Shown: piece after piece, positions 30,934-40,319 of the stretch
How the letters are laid out: the number at the start of each line of letters is the position of its first letter
Numbering within the stretch: position 1 is the first letter of the stretch
NCBI GenBank assembly: GCA_905233555.1
Contig: CAJODF010000003.1
Coordinates: 1-53,571, forward strand
DNA length: 53,571 bases
Direction: 5' to 3'
Origin: an uncultured Prevotella sp.
GTDB taxonomy: Bacteria; Bacteroidota; Bacteroidia; Bacteroidales; Bacteroidaceae
The notes under the pieces: generated by a model
The model's input: only the letters and a program-made list of their open reading frames with translations
Told to the model about the DNA's origin: nothing
The model's database searches: none
Made by a program: the position numbers and the translations under genes

Positions 30934-31631
30934 TCAAGTTATTGTTAGTAGAAGACGACGAATCCCTCGCCTATATCGAGAAGACTGGCCTCGAAGACAT
31001 CATCGGCGGCTACGAAGTGACGACAGCCAGCAACGGCAAGGAAGGCGTGAAGGCGTGGGAGGCCACCCACCCCGACGTCATCATCTCCGATATCGACATG
31101 CCTGTGATGAACGGCTTCGAGATGGTGGAACGCATCCGTGAGACCGACGGCAACGTCATCATCATCTTCACCTCCGCCCTCACCTCACCCAACGACGTGA
31201 AGGCAGGCTACCGTCTGGGCATCAACAACTATGTGAAGAAGCCCTTTGTGCCCGAAGAACTCGACGCCCATATCCAGGCGCTGATGAAGATGCGTGGCGG
31301 TGCAAAGACGCAGAAGGAGACCAGTCACTACAAACTGGGCAAGTTCACCCTCGACGCAGAGCATGCCACCCTGCGTAACGATGATACTGGCACCTCGCAG
31401 ACCATCACCCAGCGCGAGGCACAGATACTGGCGATACTCGCAGACAACAAAAACAACGTGGTGCGCCGTGAGGCCATCCTCAGCCGCTTCTGGAACACAG
31501 AGGACGACTATTTCGCCTCACGAAGTCTCGATGTGTTTGTGAATAAACTCAGGAAACTGCTTGCCGACGAGCCTTGCATCAACCTGAAAACCGTCAGGGG
31601 TATCGGCCTGCAATTAATAGTAAATAGTTAG
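30930..31631 (+). CDS. OmpR/PhoB-family response regulator
   Basis: 233 aa. The receiver domain has the acidic pocket VEDD (8-10), phosphoacceptor D54 in SDIDMP, the conserved Thr/Ser in FTSA, and Lys in VKKPF. The C-terminal winged helix (about 135-233: ITQREAQILAIL, SRSLDVFVNKLRKLL, TVRGIGLQL) is the OmpR/PhoB type. Regulators of this type commonly bind direct repeats with an 11-bp period next to the promoter. The motif found at four promoters in this window has exactly that geometry, so this protein is a plausible but unproven candidate for binding it. Its stop overlaps the convergent CPBP-like gene by 4 nt. Confidence 0.94.
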   Translation: MIKLLLVEDDESLAYIEKTGLEDIIGGYEVTTASNGKEGVKAWEATHPDVIISDIDMPVMNGFEMVERIRETDGNVIIIFTSALTSPNDVKAGYRLGINNYVKKPFVPEELDAHIQALMKMRGGAKTQKETSHYKLGKFTLDAEHATLRNDDTGTSQTITQREAQILAILADNKNNVVRREAILSRFWNTEDDYFASRSLDVFVNKLRKLLADEPCINLKTVRGIGLQLIVNS

Positions 31632-32422
31632 TCGATGGGCTTGTAGGGTTCCATTGTCTTGATGGCGAAGTAGGTGCCTGGCACAATCATGACAGCGGCA
31701 ATGAGCAGGCACCACCAAGGAAGGGAGATACCCATCAGACAAACCATCACTATCCAGAAAACCCAATCGCAGACAATCACGGGGATGACGCTACGGCTAT
31801 ACTCATAGGCCCAGCCTTCTATCGTGGCCAGCATCATGGTCGGTATCATCAGGAAAGGACTGCTGAATATGGCAGTAAACAAGGCCAGGACGGCTCCAAA
31901 GACGGGAATGACGATTTCCGGACGATGCTTCCACTCCAGTATCTCACGCAGCATGCCACCAAAAAGAATCAAGTCGCCGGTAGCCTCTATCAACGTAAGA
32001 TACGACAACGAAACCAGCGGATGCTCCTTAATCCAGCCATAGGAACTGCGCACTGCCTCGTCGGAATCCGTCAGGGGATTATACATCATGCCATAGACTA
32101 TTGCAAGTCCCGCTGCGGCTAAAGCCAGCCAAAGCGCCACCCGCCAGTGCATCTCCCCAGGAATGCGTCCGACGGTGTATGAAGCATAGCGGAGACGGAG
32201 AAAGACAATGTTGAGTATCACACAAGCCACGAGCACCAGTATCATACCGCTGGAGAGTATCATTGTCTTCGAATCGGTCTGGCCGTTAGGAGCCACACCG
32301 TTGACGCCATCGTTAAAGCCCTCAATGAAGCCTGCGGAGAAACTTATCACAGCCCCACCTACGAACGCAACACCAAGCGAAATGCCCAATGCCAAAAGGA
32401 GATACATCAGTGCTTTCTTCAT
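31628..32422 (-). CDS. CPBP-like multi-pass membrane protein lacking the protease motif
   Basis: 264 aa with about seven or eight membrane segments. The arrangement resembles CPBP/Abi intramembrane proteases, including a segment IEATGDLILFGGMLREIL where active members carry EExxxR. The EE pair is missing and no paired His motif is seen, so it is either an inactive relative or unrelated. The promoter (-7 box TATCTTTG, minus strand 32452-32445) carries the shared regulatory motif at 29-nt spacing. It lies beside the two-component genes in convergent orientation, with stops overlapping by 4 nt. Confidence 0.7.
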   Translation of the reverse strand: MKKALMYLLLALGISLGVAFVGGAVISFSAGFIEGFNDGVNGVAPNGQTDSKTMILSSGMILVLVACVILNIVFLRLRYASYTVGRIPGEMHWRVALWLALAAAGLAIVYGMMYNPLTDSDEAVRSSYGWIKEHPLVSLSYLTLIEATGDLILFGGMLREILEWKHRPEIVIPVFGAVLALFTAIFSSPFLMIPTMMLATIEGWAYEYSRSVIPVIVCDWVFWIVMVCLMGISLPWWCLLIAAVMIVPGTYFAIKTMEPYKPID

Positions 32423-32444
32423 CTTTCCTTTCTCTTTTCGGGTG

Positions 32445-32452
32445 CAAAGATA
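32445..32452 (-). promoter_or_regulatory. -7 box of the CPBP-like gene
   Basis: Minus-strand TATCTTTG, 22 nt before ATG 32422. Motif copy 4 begins 29 nt upstream. Confidence 0.7.
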
Positions 32453-32481
32453 CGGATAAAAAATGAATGTTACTGCAAAAA

Positions 32482-32503
32482 GTATGTTATCTTTAGGTTA
32501 AAT
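32482..32503 (-). promoter_or_regulatory. direct-repeat regulatory motif, copy 4 (CPBP-like gene)
   Basis: TATGTTA (32483-32489), spacer TCTT, TAGGTTA (32494-32500). It is 29 nt from the -7 box ending at 32452. It is also close to the divergent miaB -7 box at 32517. Confidence 0.7.
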
Positions 32504-32516
32504 GAATAAATCTTCG

Positions 32517-32524
32517 TAACTTTG
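32517..32524 (+). promoter_or_regulatory. -7 box of the miaB operon
   Basis: TAACTTTG, 21 nt before ATG 32546. Confidence 0.65.
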
Positions 32525-32545
32525 CACCCAAATTAAGAATAGAAA

Positions 32546-33850
32546 ATGAAGAAACTATATATAGAGACCTACGGTTGTCAGATGAATGTGGCGGACTCGG
32601 AAGTGGTGGCATCTGTGATGCAGATGGCAGGCTACGAGACCACCGACAGTCTGGACGAGGCGGATGCTGTCTTTCTGAACACCTGTAGTGTGAGGGATAA
32701 TGCAGAGCAGAAGATCTATCACCGCCTGGAGGCACTTGCCGCCCTTCGCCGCAAACGCCCACTCATTATCGGCGTATTAGGCTGTATGGCGGAGCGGGCA
32801 CAACAGGATCTGTTGGAGAACCATCATGCCGACCTCGTGGCAGGACCTGATGCCTACCTCTCTTTGCCCGATTTGATTGCGCAGGCCGAAACGGGGCATA
32901 AGGCGATGAATATCGAACTCTCCACGACGGAAACCTACAAGGACGTGGTGCCTCAGCGCATCGGCTTGGGTCATAAGATAGGCGGCTTCGTGAGTATCAT
33001 GCGAGGCTGCAACAATTTCTGTCACTACTGCATCGTGCCCTATACCAGAGGACGCGAACGGAGTCGCGACGTGGAGAGCATTCTCCGTGAGGTGCGCGAC
33101 CTCAGAGACAGAGGATTCAAGGAGGTGACGCTGCTGGGGCAGAACGTAAACTCTTTCGCCTGCGGCGAAACGAGTTTTCCAATGTTGTTAAGACGTGTAG
33201 CTGAAGAAGTGCCTGAGATGCGGGTAAGATTTACCACATCGCATCCGAAAGATATGAGCGACGAGACGCTGAAGGTGATTGCCGAGATGCCGAACGTCTG
33301 CAAGCATATTCACCTGCCCGTACAGAGCGGCAGCGACAGGATCCTGAAACTAATGAACCGCAAATACACCCGTGAGTGGTATCTGGACCGTGTGGCCGCC
33401 ATCCGTCGGATCATCCCTGACTGCGGACTCTCTACCGATATCTTCGTGGGCTACCACTCGGAGACGGAAGAAGACCACCAACTCTCCTTGAGTCTGATGC
33501 GCGAAGCGGGTTACGACTCCGCCTTTATGTTCAAGTACTCGGAGCGTCCAGGCACATACGCCTCGAAGCATCTGCCTGACGACGTGCCTGAGGAAGAAAA
33601 GATCCGCAGACTGAACGAACTCATCGCCTTGCAGACGGACATCTCTGCCCAGCAGAACAAGAAGGACGAGGGCAAGGAGTTCGATGTACTCGTAGAAGGA
33701 TTCTCGAAGCGTTCAAGAGAGCAACTCTGCGGACGGACGGAACAAAACAAGATGGTGGTGTTCGACAAGGCCGGCCATCATATCGGTGAAACCGTACGCG
33801 TTAGAATTACGGGATCCACCAGTGCAACATTATTGGGAGAAGCAATATGA
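32546..33850 (+). CDS. miaB: tRNA-2-methylthio-N6-dimethylallyladenosine synthase MiaB
   Basis: 434 aa. The N-terminal methylthiotransferase domain has the three auxiliary-cluster cysteines C11 (YGCQMN), C47 (NTCSVRD) and C80 (LGCMAER). The radical-SAM core has CNNFCHYC (about 154-161) and the RGRERSR segment diagnostic of MiaB. A C-terminal TRAM domain ends the protein. It adds the methylthio group to i6A37 of tRNAs reading UNN codons. It heads an overlapping operon: the ABC exporter starts inside its stop (ATGA, 33847-33850). Confidence 0.96.
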   Translation: MKKLYIETYGCQMNVADSEVVASVMQMAGYETTDSLDEADAVFLNTCSVRDNAEQKIYHRLEALAALRRKRPLIIGVLGCMAERAQQDLLENHHADLVAGPDAYLSLPDLIAQAETGHKAMNIELSTTETYKDVVPQRIGLGHKIGGFVSIMRGCNNFCHYCIVPYTRGRERSRDVESILREVRDLRDRGFKEVTLLGQNVNSFACGETSFPMLLRRVAEEVPEMRVRFTTSHPKDMSDETLKVIAEMPNVCKHIHLPVQSGSDRILKLMNRKYTREWYLDRVAAIRRIIPDCGLSTDIFVGYHSETEEDHQLSLSLMREAGYDSAFMFKYSERPGTYASKHLPDDVPEEEKIRRLNELIALQTDISAQQNKKDEGKEFDVLVEGFSKRSREQLCGRTEQNKMVVFDKAGHHIGETVRVRITGSTSATLLGEAI

Positions 33851-35673
33851 AAGAGTTTTTGAACGTACTCAGGCGGTTTGTGCCACCGTATAAGAAATAT
33901 CTCGTGGCATCAGTGTTCTTCAATATCCTCTCTGTGATATTGAACATCTTCTCCTTTGCCGCCCTCATCCCCATCCTGCAGATTATCTTCAAGACAGGCG
34001 ACGGGGATGCAGCCACCCAACTGATGGACTGGGACTGGGGCAACATGCAGGATGTGCTGATGAACAACATGAACTACTACGTGAACGGGATGATTGCCGA
34101 CTGGGGTCCGACAACAACGCTACTCGTCATCGGAATCTTCCTTGCGGTTACAACTTTCCTCAAGACTGGAGCCTATTTCCTCTCCTCAGCCACCATCGTA
34201 CCCATCCGTACGGGTGTGGTGCGCGACATCCGCAATCAACTCTATCAAAAGATCACTTCCCTACCCCTTGGTTTCTTTTCTGAGGAACGCAAAGGTGACA
34301 TCATTGCACGCATGAGTGGCGATGTGCAGGAAATCGAGAACTCCATCATGTCAAGTTTGGAGATGATCTTCAAGAATCCAATTCTGATTATCGGTTACTT
34401 TGCAATCCTATTGTTCATCTCGTGGCAACTGACACTGTTTACGCTGATCATCGTCCCCCTTATGGGCTGGTTCATGGGCTGGGTTGGTCGTAAACTGAAG
34501 GCGCAATCAATTAAGGCACAGAGTCTCTGGAGCGACACGATGAGTCAGGTGGAGGAAACTCTCGGCGGACTGCGTATTATCAAGGCATTCAATGCCGAAG
34601 AGAAGATGAACAAGCGTTTCGATAACATCAACTCCTCCTACCGCAATGACATCATGCGGGTAAACATCCGTCAGTCGTCTGCCCATCCCATGAGTGAGTT
34701 CTTGGGTACGGTGATGATAGTCATCGTGCTGTGGTTCGGCGGCGTGCTGGTATTGAAGACCCAGACCCTCTCAGGTCCTATCTTCATCTACTACATGGTG
34801 ATGCTCTACTCCATCATCAACCCGCTGAAGGACTTTTCCAAGGCCGGCTACAACATTCCGAAAGGACTGGCCTCAATGGAGCGTGTCGATAAGATCCTGA
34901 TGGCAGAGAACACCATCAAGGAACCAGCGCATCCCAAGCGACTGCCAAGTTTCGAGCACCAGATAGAATTCAGGAATGTGTCGTTCCGCTACGGTGAGCA
35001 ATGGGTGTTGAAGGATGTCAACCTCACGATTCCCAAAGGTAAGACCATCGCCCTCGTGGGACAGAGTGGTAGCGGCAAATCGACGCTTGTCGATCTGATT
35101 CCCCGTTATTACGACGTGCAGGAAGGCGAGGTACTCATCGACGGTATCAACGTGAAGGATCTCGGCATCCACGATCTGCGCCAACTCATCGGCAACGTAA
35201 ATCAGGAGGCCATCCTCTTCAACGACTCCTTCCGCAATAATATCTCCTTCGGTGTAGATAATGCGACTGACGACGAGATAGAGGAAGCCGCCCGCATTGC
35301 CAATGCCTACGACTTCATCATGGCCTCTGAGGCAGAGTTCGATACAAATATCGGCGACAGGGGCGGCAGGCTCAGTGGCGGACAGCGTCAGCGTGTCTCC
35401 ATCGCACGAGCCATCCTGAAGAATCCGCCTATCCTCATCCTCGACGAAGCCACATCGGCCCTCGACACAGAGAGCGAACGACTGGTACAGGACGCTCTCG
35501 AACGACTGATGAAGACCCGTACGACGGTAGCCATCGCCCACCGTCTGAGTACCATCAAGAATGCCGACGAGATCTGCGTGCTCCACGAGGGACGCATCGT
35601 GGAACGGGGCACCCATGAGGAACTGCTTGCTTTCGACGGTTATTACAAGAAACTCCATGAGATGCAGAGTTAA
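33847..35673 (+). CDS. ABC exporter, MsbA-like (permease-ATPase half transporter)
   Basis: 608 aa. Six membrane helices occupy about residues 15-320 (ABC type I exporter fold). The nucleotide-binding domain (about 355-600) has Walker A GQSGSGKST, Q-loop NQEAILF, signature LSGGQRQRV, Walker B ILILDEATSALD and the H-loop in AIAHRLST. In Bacteroidota such homodimeric half transporters often flip lipid A or lipid-linked precursors. That fits the following LTA-synthase-like genes, but drug export cannot be excluded. It overlaps miaB by 4 nt and the next gene by 17 nt. Confidence 0.92.
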   Translation: MKEFLNVLRRFVPPYKKYLVASVFFNILSVILNIFSFAALIPILQIIFKTGDGDAATQLMDWDWGNMQDVLMNNMNYYVNGMIADWGPTTTLLVIGIFLAVTTFLKTGAYFLSSATIVPIRTGVVRDIRNQLYQKITSLPLGFFSEERKGDIIARMSGDVQEIENSIMSSLEMIFKNPILIIGYFAILLFISWQLTLFTLIIVPLMGWFMGWVGRKLKAQSIKAQSLWSDTMSQVEETLGGLRIIKAFNAEEKMNKRFDNINSSYRNDIMRVNIRQSSAHPMSEFLGTVMIVIVLWFGGVLVLKTQTLSGPIFIYYMVMLYSIINPLKDFSKAGYNIPKGLASMERVDKILMAENTIKEPAHPKRLPSFEHQIEFRNVSFRYGEQWVLKDVNLTIPKGKTIALVGQSGSGKSTLVDLIPRYYDVQEGEVLIDGINVKDLGIHDLRQLIGNVNQEAILFNDSFRNNISFGVDNATDDEIEEAARIANAYDFIMASEAEFDTNIGDRGGRLSGGQRQRVSIARAILKNPPILILDEATSALDTESERLVQDALERLMKTRTTVAIAHRLSTIKNADEICVLHEGRIVERGTHEELLAFDGYYKKLHEMQS

Positions 35674-37480
35674 GTTTCTGGCAGCGACCTACCTGTGGAC
35701 ACTATTGGTGTTCATCGTCGCAAAGGTCTGTTTCATGCTCTTCTGTCAGGATGGGCATGATTTTTCCTTCGGCGATATATGGCAGGTCATCAGTCACGGT
35801 CTGAGCCTTGACCTATCCACAGCCCTCTACTTTCTCATCGTACCGTTCATAGTGGTGATGGTAAGTGTGTGGTGGAATGGCAAGATCCTTTCGAAGATTC
35901 TGCAAATCTATTTCCTCCTTATCGCCTTCGCCTTTGCCCTTGCCTTCGTGGCAGACACCAGCCTCTATTCCTTCTGGGGGTTCAAACTCGATGCCTCATG
36001 CTTGCAATATCTCGACACACCTACTGAGGCGATGGCCAGCGTAACTACTGCATATCTCGTGTGGCGAATAATTGCGATTTTGATTACCTCGCTGATTATC
36101 TCCATTGGCTACCTTTATATAGTCCGCACGCTACAGACAAAACAGGCGACTCATACTTTTGCCAAAGTTCGCGAGACGATCTTCTACCTGATCTGTATCC
36201 CACTTATCGTTATCGGCATCCGTGGGGGACTTGGCGAATCGACCACGAATATTGGACAGGTATATTTCTCGCAGAACCAGTTTTTGAACCATTCGGCCGT
36301 CAACCCCGTATTCAGTTTCCTTGCATCCTTCGAGAAGAGCGCCAGCAACAACACCATCTATAACTATATGGACGATCTGGTGTGTGAACAAATCATCAGC
36401 AGTCTTTACAACACGGAGAGCATCGACTGCGATACGCTATTGAACACCCAGACACCTAACATCATCCTCATACTCCTAGAAGGTTGTGGAGGCGAATTCA
36501 CAGAGATTGGCGGCAGAAAGGACGTCACCCCCCACTTGAACCAACTGGCCAACGAAGGTGTCTATTTCACCAATTGTTATGGTAATTCCTGGCGCACGGA
36601 TCGTGGTACCGTCTGTGCTTGGAGCGGATACCCGTCGTTCCCCTCGATGTCGGTAATGAAAATCCCCTCCAAGTCGCGCACGATGCCCAACATCGCCAAA
36701 ACGCTCAAAGAAGAACGTGGTTACAATACATTCTATCTTTATGGTGGCGACATCAACTTCACCAATATGCGCAGTTATCTGATTGCAGGCGGTTTCGAAC
36801 AGTTGATGTGGAAAGAGGACTACACCTCTCAAGAACAGAAAACGGCACAATGGGGCGTTTGCGATGAAATCACCTTCAAGAGTCTCTTTGACCTCAGTCA
36901 GCATCAGAAGTCGCCATTCCTCATCGGCTTCTCTACGCTGAGCAGTCATGCGCCCTGGGATGTTCCTATCAGGAAGTTCGACGACGAGATACTGAACGCT
37001 ATGTATTATCTCGACCAATGTCTGGGTGACTTTATCGAGCGTTTCCGCCAAACGAAGGTATGGGACAACACACTCGTCATCCTGTTGCCCGATCATGGTA
37101 TCCCCTATAAAGACATCGATGAGCGCCATCCCCTGATGAACCACATTCCGATGATTTGGGTGGGAGGTGCCGTCAAAGCGCCCCGTCGGATAGAACAAGT
37201 GTGTAACCAGACTGACCTCCCTGCCACGTTATTAGGACAGTTAGGCTTGAATCACGACGATTTCACCTTCAGTCGTGATGTCCTGAGCAAAAGTTATACC
37301 CAGCTGTTTGCCATTAACACTTATACAGAGGGATTCTCTGTTAACGATAGTGTCGGTTACGTGAACTACGACCTCATAGGCGACCGTATCTGCGTCCGCC
37401 AAGGTAAGCATATTGATGAACTGTTGCAGCGAGGCAGGGCCATCCTCCAGGCGGCATCAAAAGATCTCGACAAGCGATGA
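35657..37480 (+). CDS. LTA synthase-like sulfatase-fold transferase (copy 1)
   Basis: 607 aa from ATG 35657, overlapping the ABC gene by 17 nt; the frame opens earlier but lacks the membrane start. Five membrane segments (to about 205) precede an alkaline-phosphatase-superfamily catalytic domain. Metal and nucleophile motifs: ILLEGCGGE, the nucleophile Thr in SWRTDRGT, SSHAPWD, and LPDHG. Relatives transfer phosphoglycerol or phosphoethanolamine from phospholipids to surface polymers, with the active site outside. With its paralogue and the exporter it probably decorates a lipid-linked glycan. Confidence 0.9.
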   Translation: MRCRVKFLAATYLWTLLVFIVAKVCFMLFCQDGHDFSFGDIWQVISHGLSLDLSTALYFLIVPFIVVMVSVWWNGKILSKILQIYFLLIAFAFALAFVADTSLYSFWGFKLDASCLQYLDTPTEAMASVTTAYLVWRIIAILITSLIISIGYLYIVRTLQTKQATHTFAKVRETIFYLICIPLIVIGIRGGLGESTTNIGQVYFSQNQFLNHSAVNPVFSFLASFEKSASNNTIYNYMDDLVCEQIISSLYNTESIDCDTLLNTQTPNIILILLEGCGGEFTEIGGRKDVTPHLNQLANEGVYFTNCYGNSWRTDRGTVCAWSGYPSFPSMSVMKIPSKSRTMPNIAKTLKEERGYNTFYLYGGDINFTNMRSYLIAGGFEQLMWKEDYTSQEQKTAQWGVCDEITFKSLFDLSQHQKSPFLIGFSTLSSHAPWDVPIRKFDDEILNAMYYLDQCLGDFIERFRQTKVWDNTLVILLPDHGIPYKDIDERHPLMNHIPMIWVGGAVKAPRRIEQVCNQTDLPATLLGQLGLNHDDFTFSRDVLSKSYTQLFAINTYTEGFSVNDSVGYVNYDLIGDRICVRQGKHIDELLQRGRAILQAASKDLDKR

Positions 37481-39339
37481 AACAGATGCTCAATAAGTCA
37501 TATTCGTCAGTGGTAGCAACCGTGTGGAATCTGTTGCTCGTCTATCTTGTCTATCAGATAGCCCGCTGCGAGTATTATTTTGAGAATGCCAATTATCTGA
37601 CTTATACGTCCGACGTCTTCAGGGGCGGTTTACTCTTCGACACCTCAGCTATCATCTATACCAATGCACTCTATATTGTGCTGATGTTGCTTCCTTTCCG
37701 GCAAAGCGGCTATCAACAGTTTTGCAAATGGCTATACCTCATTATTAATGGTGTCGCCCTTACCATCAACCTCGCCGACTCTGTATATTTCCAATACACC
37801 ATGCGTCGCACGACAACGACCGTATTCGACGAATTCGCCAACGAAGGAAATCTTGGCAGCATCATCGGCACAGAATTTCTCAATCACTGGTATCTTGTGC
37901 TATTGTTCCTCATCGTGATGGGATTGCTCTGGAAACTTTACGCCACCCCAAGAGCCACGACCAACCTTCGATACTCGTATGTCGCAAATATCGCAGCATT
38001 GCTGATTGCCATTCCCTTGAGCATTGCAGGCATACGAGGCGGTTTTACCACAGCCGTGCGCCCCATCACTATATCGAACGCCAACCAATATGCACAGCGC
38101 CCCACAGATGCGGCACTGGTACTCAACACCCCGTTCTCCTTGATACGCACCATTGGGAAGAACGTTTTCACTGTGCCGCATTATTTCGAAAGCGAGACAG
38201 ATCTGGAAGCAGTTTTCTCTCCTATGCATCAGGCTAAGGCCGATACACTTGTCAAAAAGAATGTTGTCATCCTCATCGTGGAAAGTTTCGGCAGGGAATA
38301 TATCGGAACCTACACCCCCTTTACCGATTCACTCATAGAGAAGAGTACCACCTTCCGATACAGTTACTGCAACGGCAGGAAGAGCATCGACGGCATGCCC
38401 TCCATCCTCTCCAGTATCCCCATGTTCGTAGAACCATTCTTCCTCACCCCTGCCTCGATGAACGACTATACAGGGCTCGCAGGTATTCTGGCAGCAGAAG
38501 GATATGAAACAGCCTTCTTCCATGGGGCGCAGAACGGCTCAATGGGATTTCAAGCCTTTGCCCAGAAGACCGGTTTTCAGGAATACTACGGACGGACGGA
38601 ATACGAAGCCGCACACGGTACTGCCGACTTCGACGGCACCTGGGCCATTTGGGACGAACCTTTCATGCAGTTCTATGCCGAAGAGATGACGAAGATGCAA
38701 GAGCCTTTCATGACGGCTCTCTTCACTGCCTCCAGTCATCACCCCTTTGTCATTCCAGAGAAATACACCAAAAACTTCCCTGAGGGTAGTCTGTCCATCC
38801 ATAAATGCATCCGCTATACGGATATGGCTATCGGAAAGTTCTTTGAGACAGCACAGAAGCAACCTTGGTTCGCCAACACCATCTTCGTGATGACCAGCGA
38901 TCATACCAATCAGAGCGACCATGCCGAATACCAGACGGACTTAGGCGGCTTCAGCGTTCCTATTATCATCTATGATCCTTCTGCTGAAGGGGGAGAGGTA
39001 CAAGACAAGATAGCCCAACAGATTGATATTCTCCCCACAGTCCTAGGTCTTCTCGGATATCCCAAGAAATACCTAGCCTTCGGCATCGACGTTCTGAACA
39101 CGCCTGCGGAAGACACATGGGCCGTCAACTATCTCAACGGCATCTATCAATATGTAAAATATGGCTACGTGCTTCAGTTCGACGGCATACAGACAAAGGG
39201 CATCTACAGCCTCGAAGACCGTCTAATGAAAAACAACTTGATAGGAAAAGTGGAAGTACAGCCGCAGATGGAACATGAACTGAAGGCCATCATTCAACAA
39301 TACATGGAACGCATGAGCCAGAACCGCCTCATGCCGTAA
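37477..39339 (+). CDS. LTA synthase-like sulfatase-fold transferase (copy 2)
   Basis: 620 aa, starting inside the stop of copy 1 (ATGA). Five membrane segments (to about 200) and a sulfatase-fold domain: ILIVESFGREY, the nucleophile position in GRKSIDGMPSI, SSHHPF, and MTSDHTNQSDH, which is longer in metal ligands than in copy 1. The nucleophile is Ser where copy 1 and S. aureus LtaS have Thr. The C-terminal domain (about 570-620) is helical. The distinct active site suggests a different substrate from copy 1. Its stop codon directly abuts the stop of the convergent acyltransferase gene. Confidence 0.9.
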   Translation: MKQMLNKSYSSVVATVWNLLLVYLVYQIARCEYYFENANYLTYTSDVFRGGLLFDTSAIIYTNALYIVLMLLPFRQSGYQQFCKWLYLIINGVALTINLADSVYFQYTMRRTTTTVFDEFANEGNLGSIIGTEFLNHWYLVLLFLIVMGLLWKLYATPRATTNLRYSYVANIAALLIAIPLSIAGIRGGFTTAVRPITISNANQYAQRPTDAALVLNTPFSLIRTIGKNVFTVPHYFESETDLEAVFSPMHQAKADTLVKKNVVILIVESFGREYIGTYTPFTDSLIEKSTTFRYSYCNGRKSIDGMPSILSSIPMFVEPFFLTPASMNDYTGLAGILAAEGYETAFFHGAQNGSMGFQAFAQKTGFQEYYGRTEYEAAHGTADFDGTWAIWDEPFMQFYAEEMTKMQEPFMTALFTASSHHPFVIPEKYTKNFPEGSLSIHKCIRYTDMAIGKFFETAQKQPWFANTIFVMTSDHTNQSDHAEYQTDLGGFSVPIIIYDPSAEGGEVQDKIAQQIDILPTVLGLLGYPKKYLAFGIDVLNTPAEDTWAVNYLNGIYQYVKYGYVLQFDGIQTKGIYSLEDRLMKNNLIGKVEVQPQMEHELKAIIQQYMERMSQNRLMP

Positions 39340-40314
39340 TCAGAACTTATACCAAGGCTTCTTAGGCGGTGCAGGTTTATTGTCCGGATGATCCTTGGCA
39401 ATCACTTTCCCGTCTATCACCTCGAAACGCTCATTAAACTCCGCACGCGTACGCTTCCATCTGTCGTGACTCCAAAGCCAGAACTCAGGTGCACGCCTGA
39501 TGCTCTTCTCCAACATCTCGAAATAGATATCCGTCAACTCATAATCCTTCATCTTCTGAGGCTCACGGGTGACAAGTTTAAACTCTGCCTCATAATAGCC
39601 CCGACGGACACGCTGAATATCAAGAAACATCACCGCATGATTCATCTTACGGACGATGCGCTCTGTGCCTGTCAGTACAGGTGTATCGTGATTGAGGAAA
39701 TCCACCCAGTGATGGATATTCACCCAGTGAGGCTTTTGGTCAGAGATATACCCAATGATGATTGGCTGGTTCTCACGCTTGTGTTTCATCACCTCACGGA
39801 GCGTATCCTGCATGGCTATGCTGTGAGCGCCCATCCTTTTGCGTATCTTAAGGAAGAGTTTGTCGAAATCCTTGTTCTCTAAGGGGTGATATACTTGTCC
39901 ACACCACGCATTTGGGTTTACCCACAACGGAATAGACGACACCCATTCCCAATTACAGTAATGTCCAAGATACAAAGCAATGGACTGCCCACTTCCCATT
40001 ATTTCATCCACAAGTTCTGCATTTCTAAATACAATGCGCCTCTTCATTTCCTTCTGACTGATGGTCATCAGTTTGACTGTCTCCACCAGATAGTCACAGA
40101 AGAAATGATAGAAGCCGCGCTCTATCTGCCGCAATTTCTCTTCTGACATCTCAGGGAATGATTCCTTTAGATTCTTACGCACCACATCCTTACGATACCC
40201 CACCAGCCCGTAGAGCAGCCAGTACATCACGTCGGATATCACGTAGTGCACGCTCATCGGCAACAGAGAGAACACATACCAAACGGCCAGGATGATATAG
40301 TACAGTATCTTCAT
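39340..40314 (-). CDS. LpxL/HtrB-like lipid A acyltransferase
   Basis: 324 aa. One N-terminal membrane helix (about 3-22) is followed by the LPLAT fold. The catalytic H(x)4E motif is GHYCNWEW (H and E five apart). Other conserved parts are the DQKPHW segment and RAPEFWLWSHDRWKR near the C-terminus, typical of the LpxL/LpxM family. It should add a secondary acyl chain to lipid A at the inner membrane. It is the second gene of an operon with LicD, 5 nt downstream, and has no intergenic space to the convergent gene. Confidence 0.92.
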   Translation of the reverse strand: MKILYYIILAVWYVFSLLPMSVHYVISDVMYWLLYGLVGYRKDVVRKNLKESFPEMSEEKLRQIERGFYHFFCDYLVETVKLMTISQKEMKRRIVFRNAELVDEIMGSGQSIALYLGHYCNWEWVSSIPLWVNPNAWCGQVYHPLENKDFDKLFLKIRKRMGAHSIAMQDTLREVMKHKRENQPIIIGYISDQKPHWVNIHHWVDFLNHDTPVLTGTERIVRKMNHAVMFLDIQRVRRGYYEAEFKLVTREPQKMKDYELTDIYFEMLEKSIRRAPEFWLWSHDRWKRTRAEFNERFEVIDGKVIAKDHPDNKPAPPKKPWYKF

Positions 40315-40319
40315 TGCAT

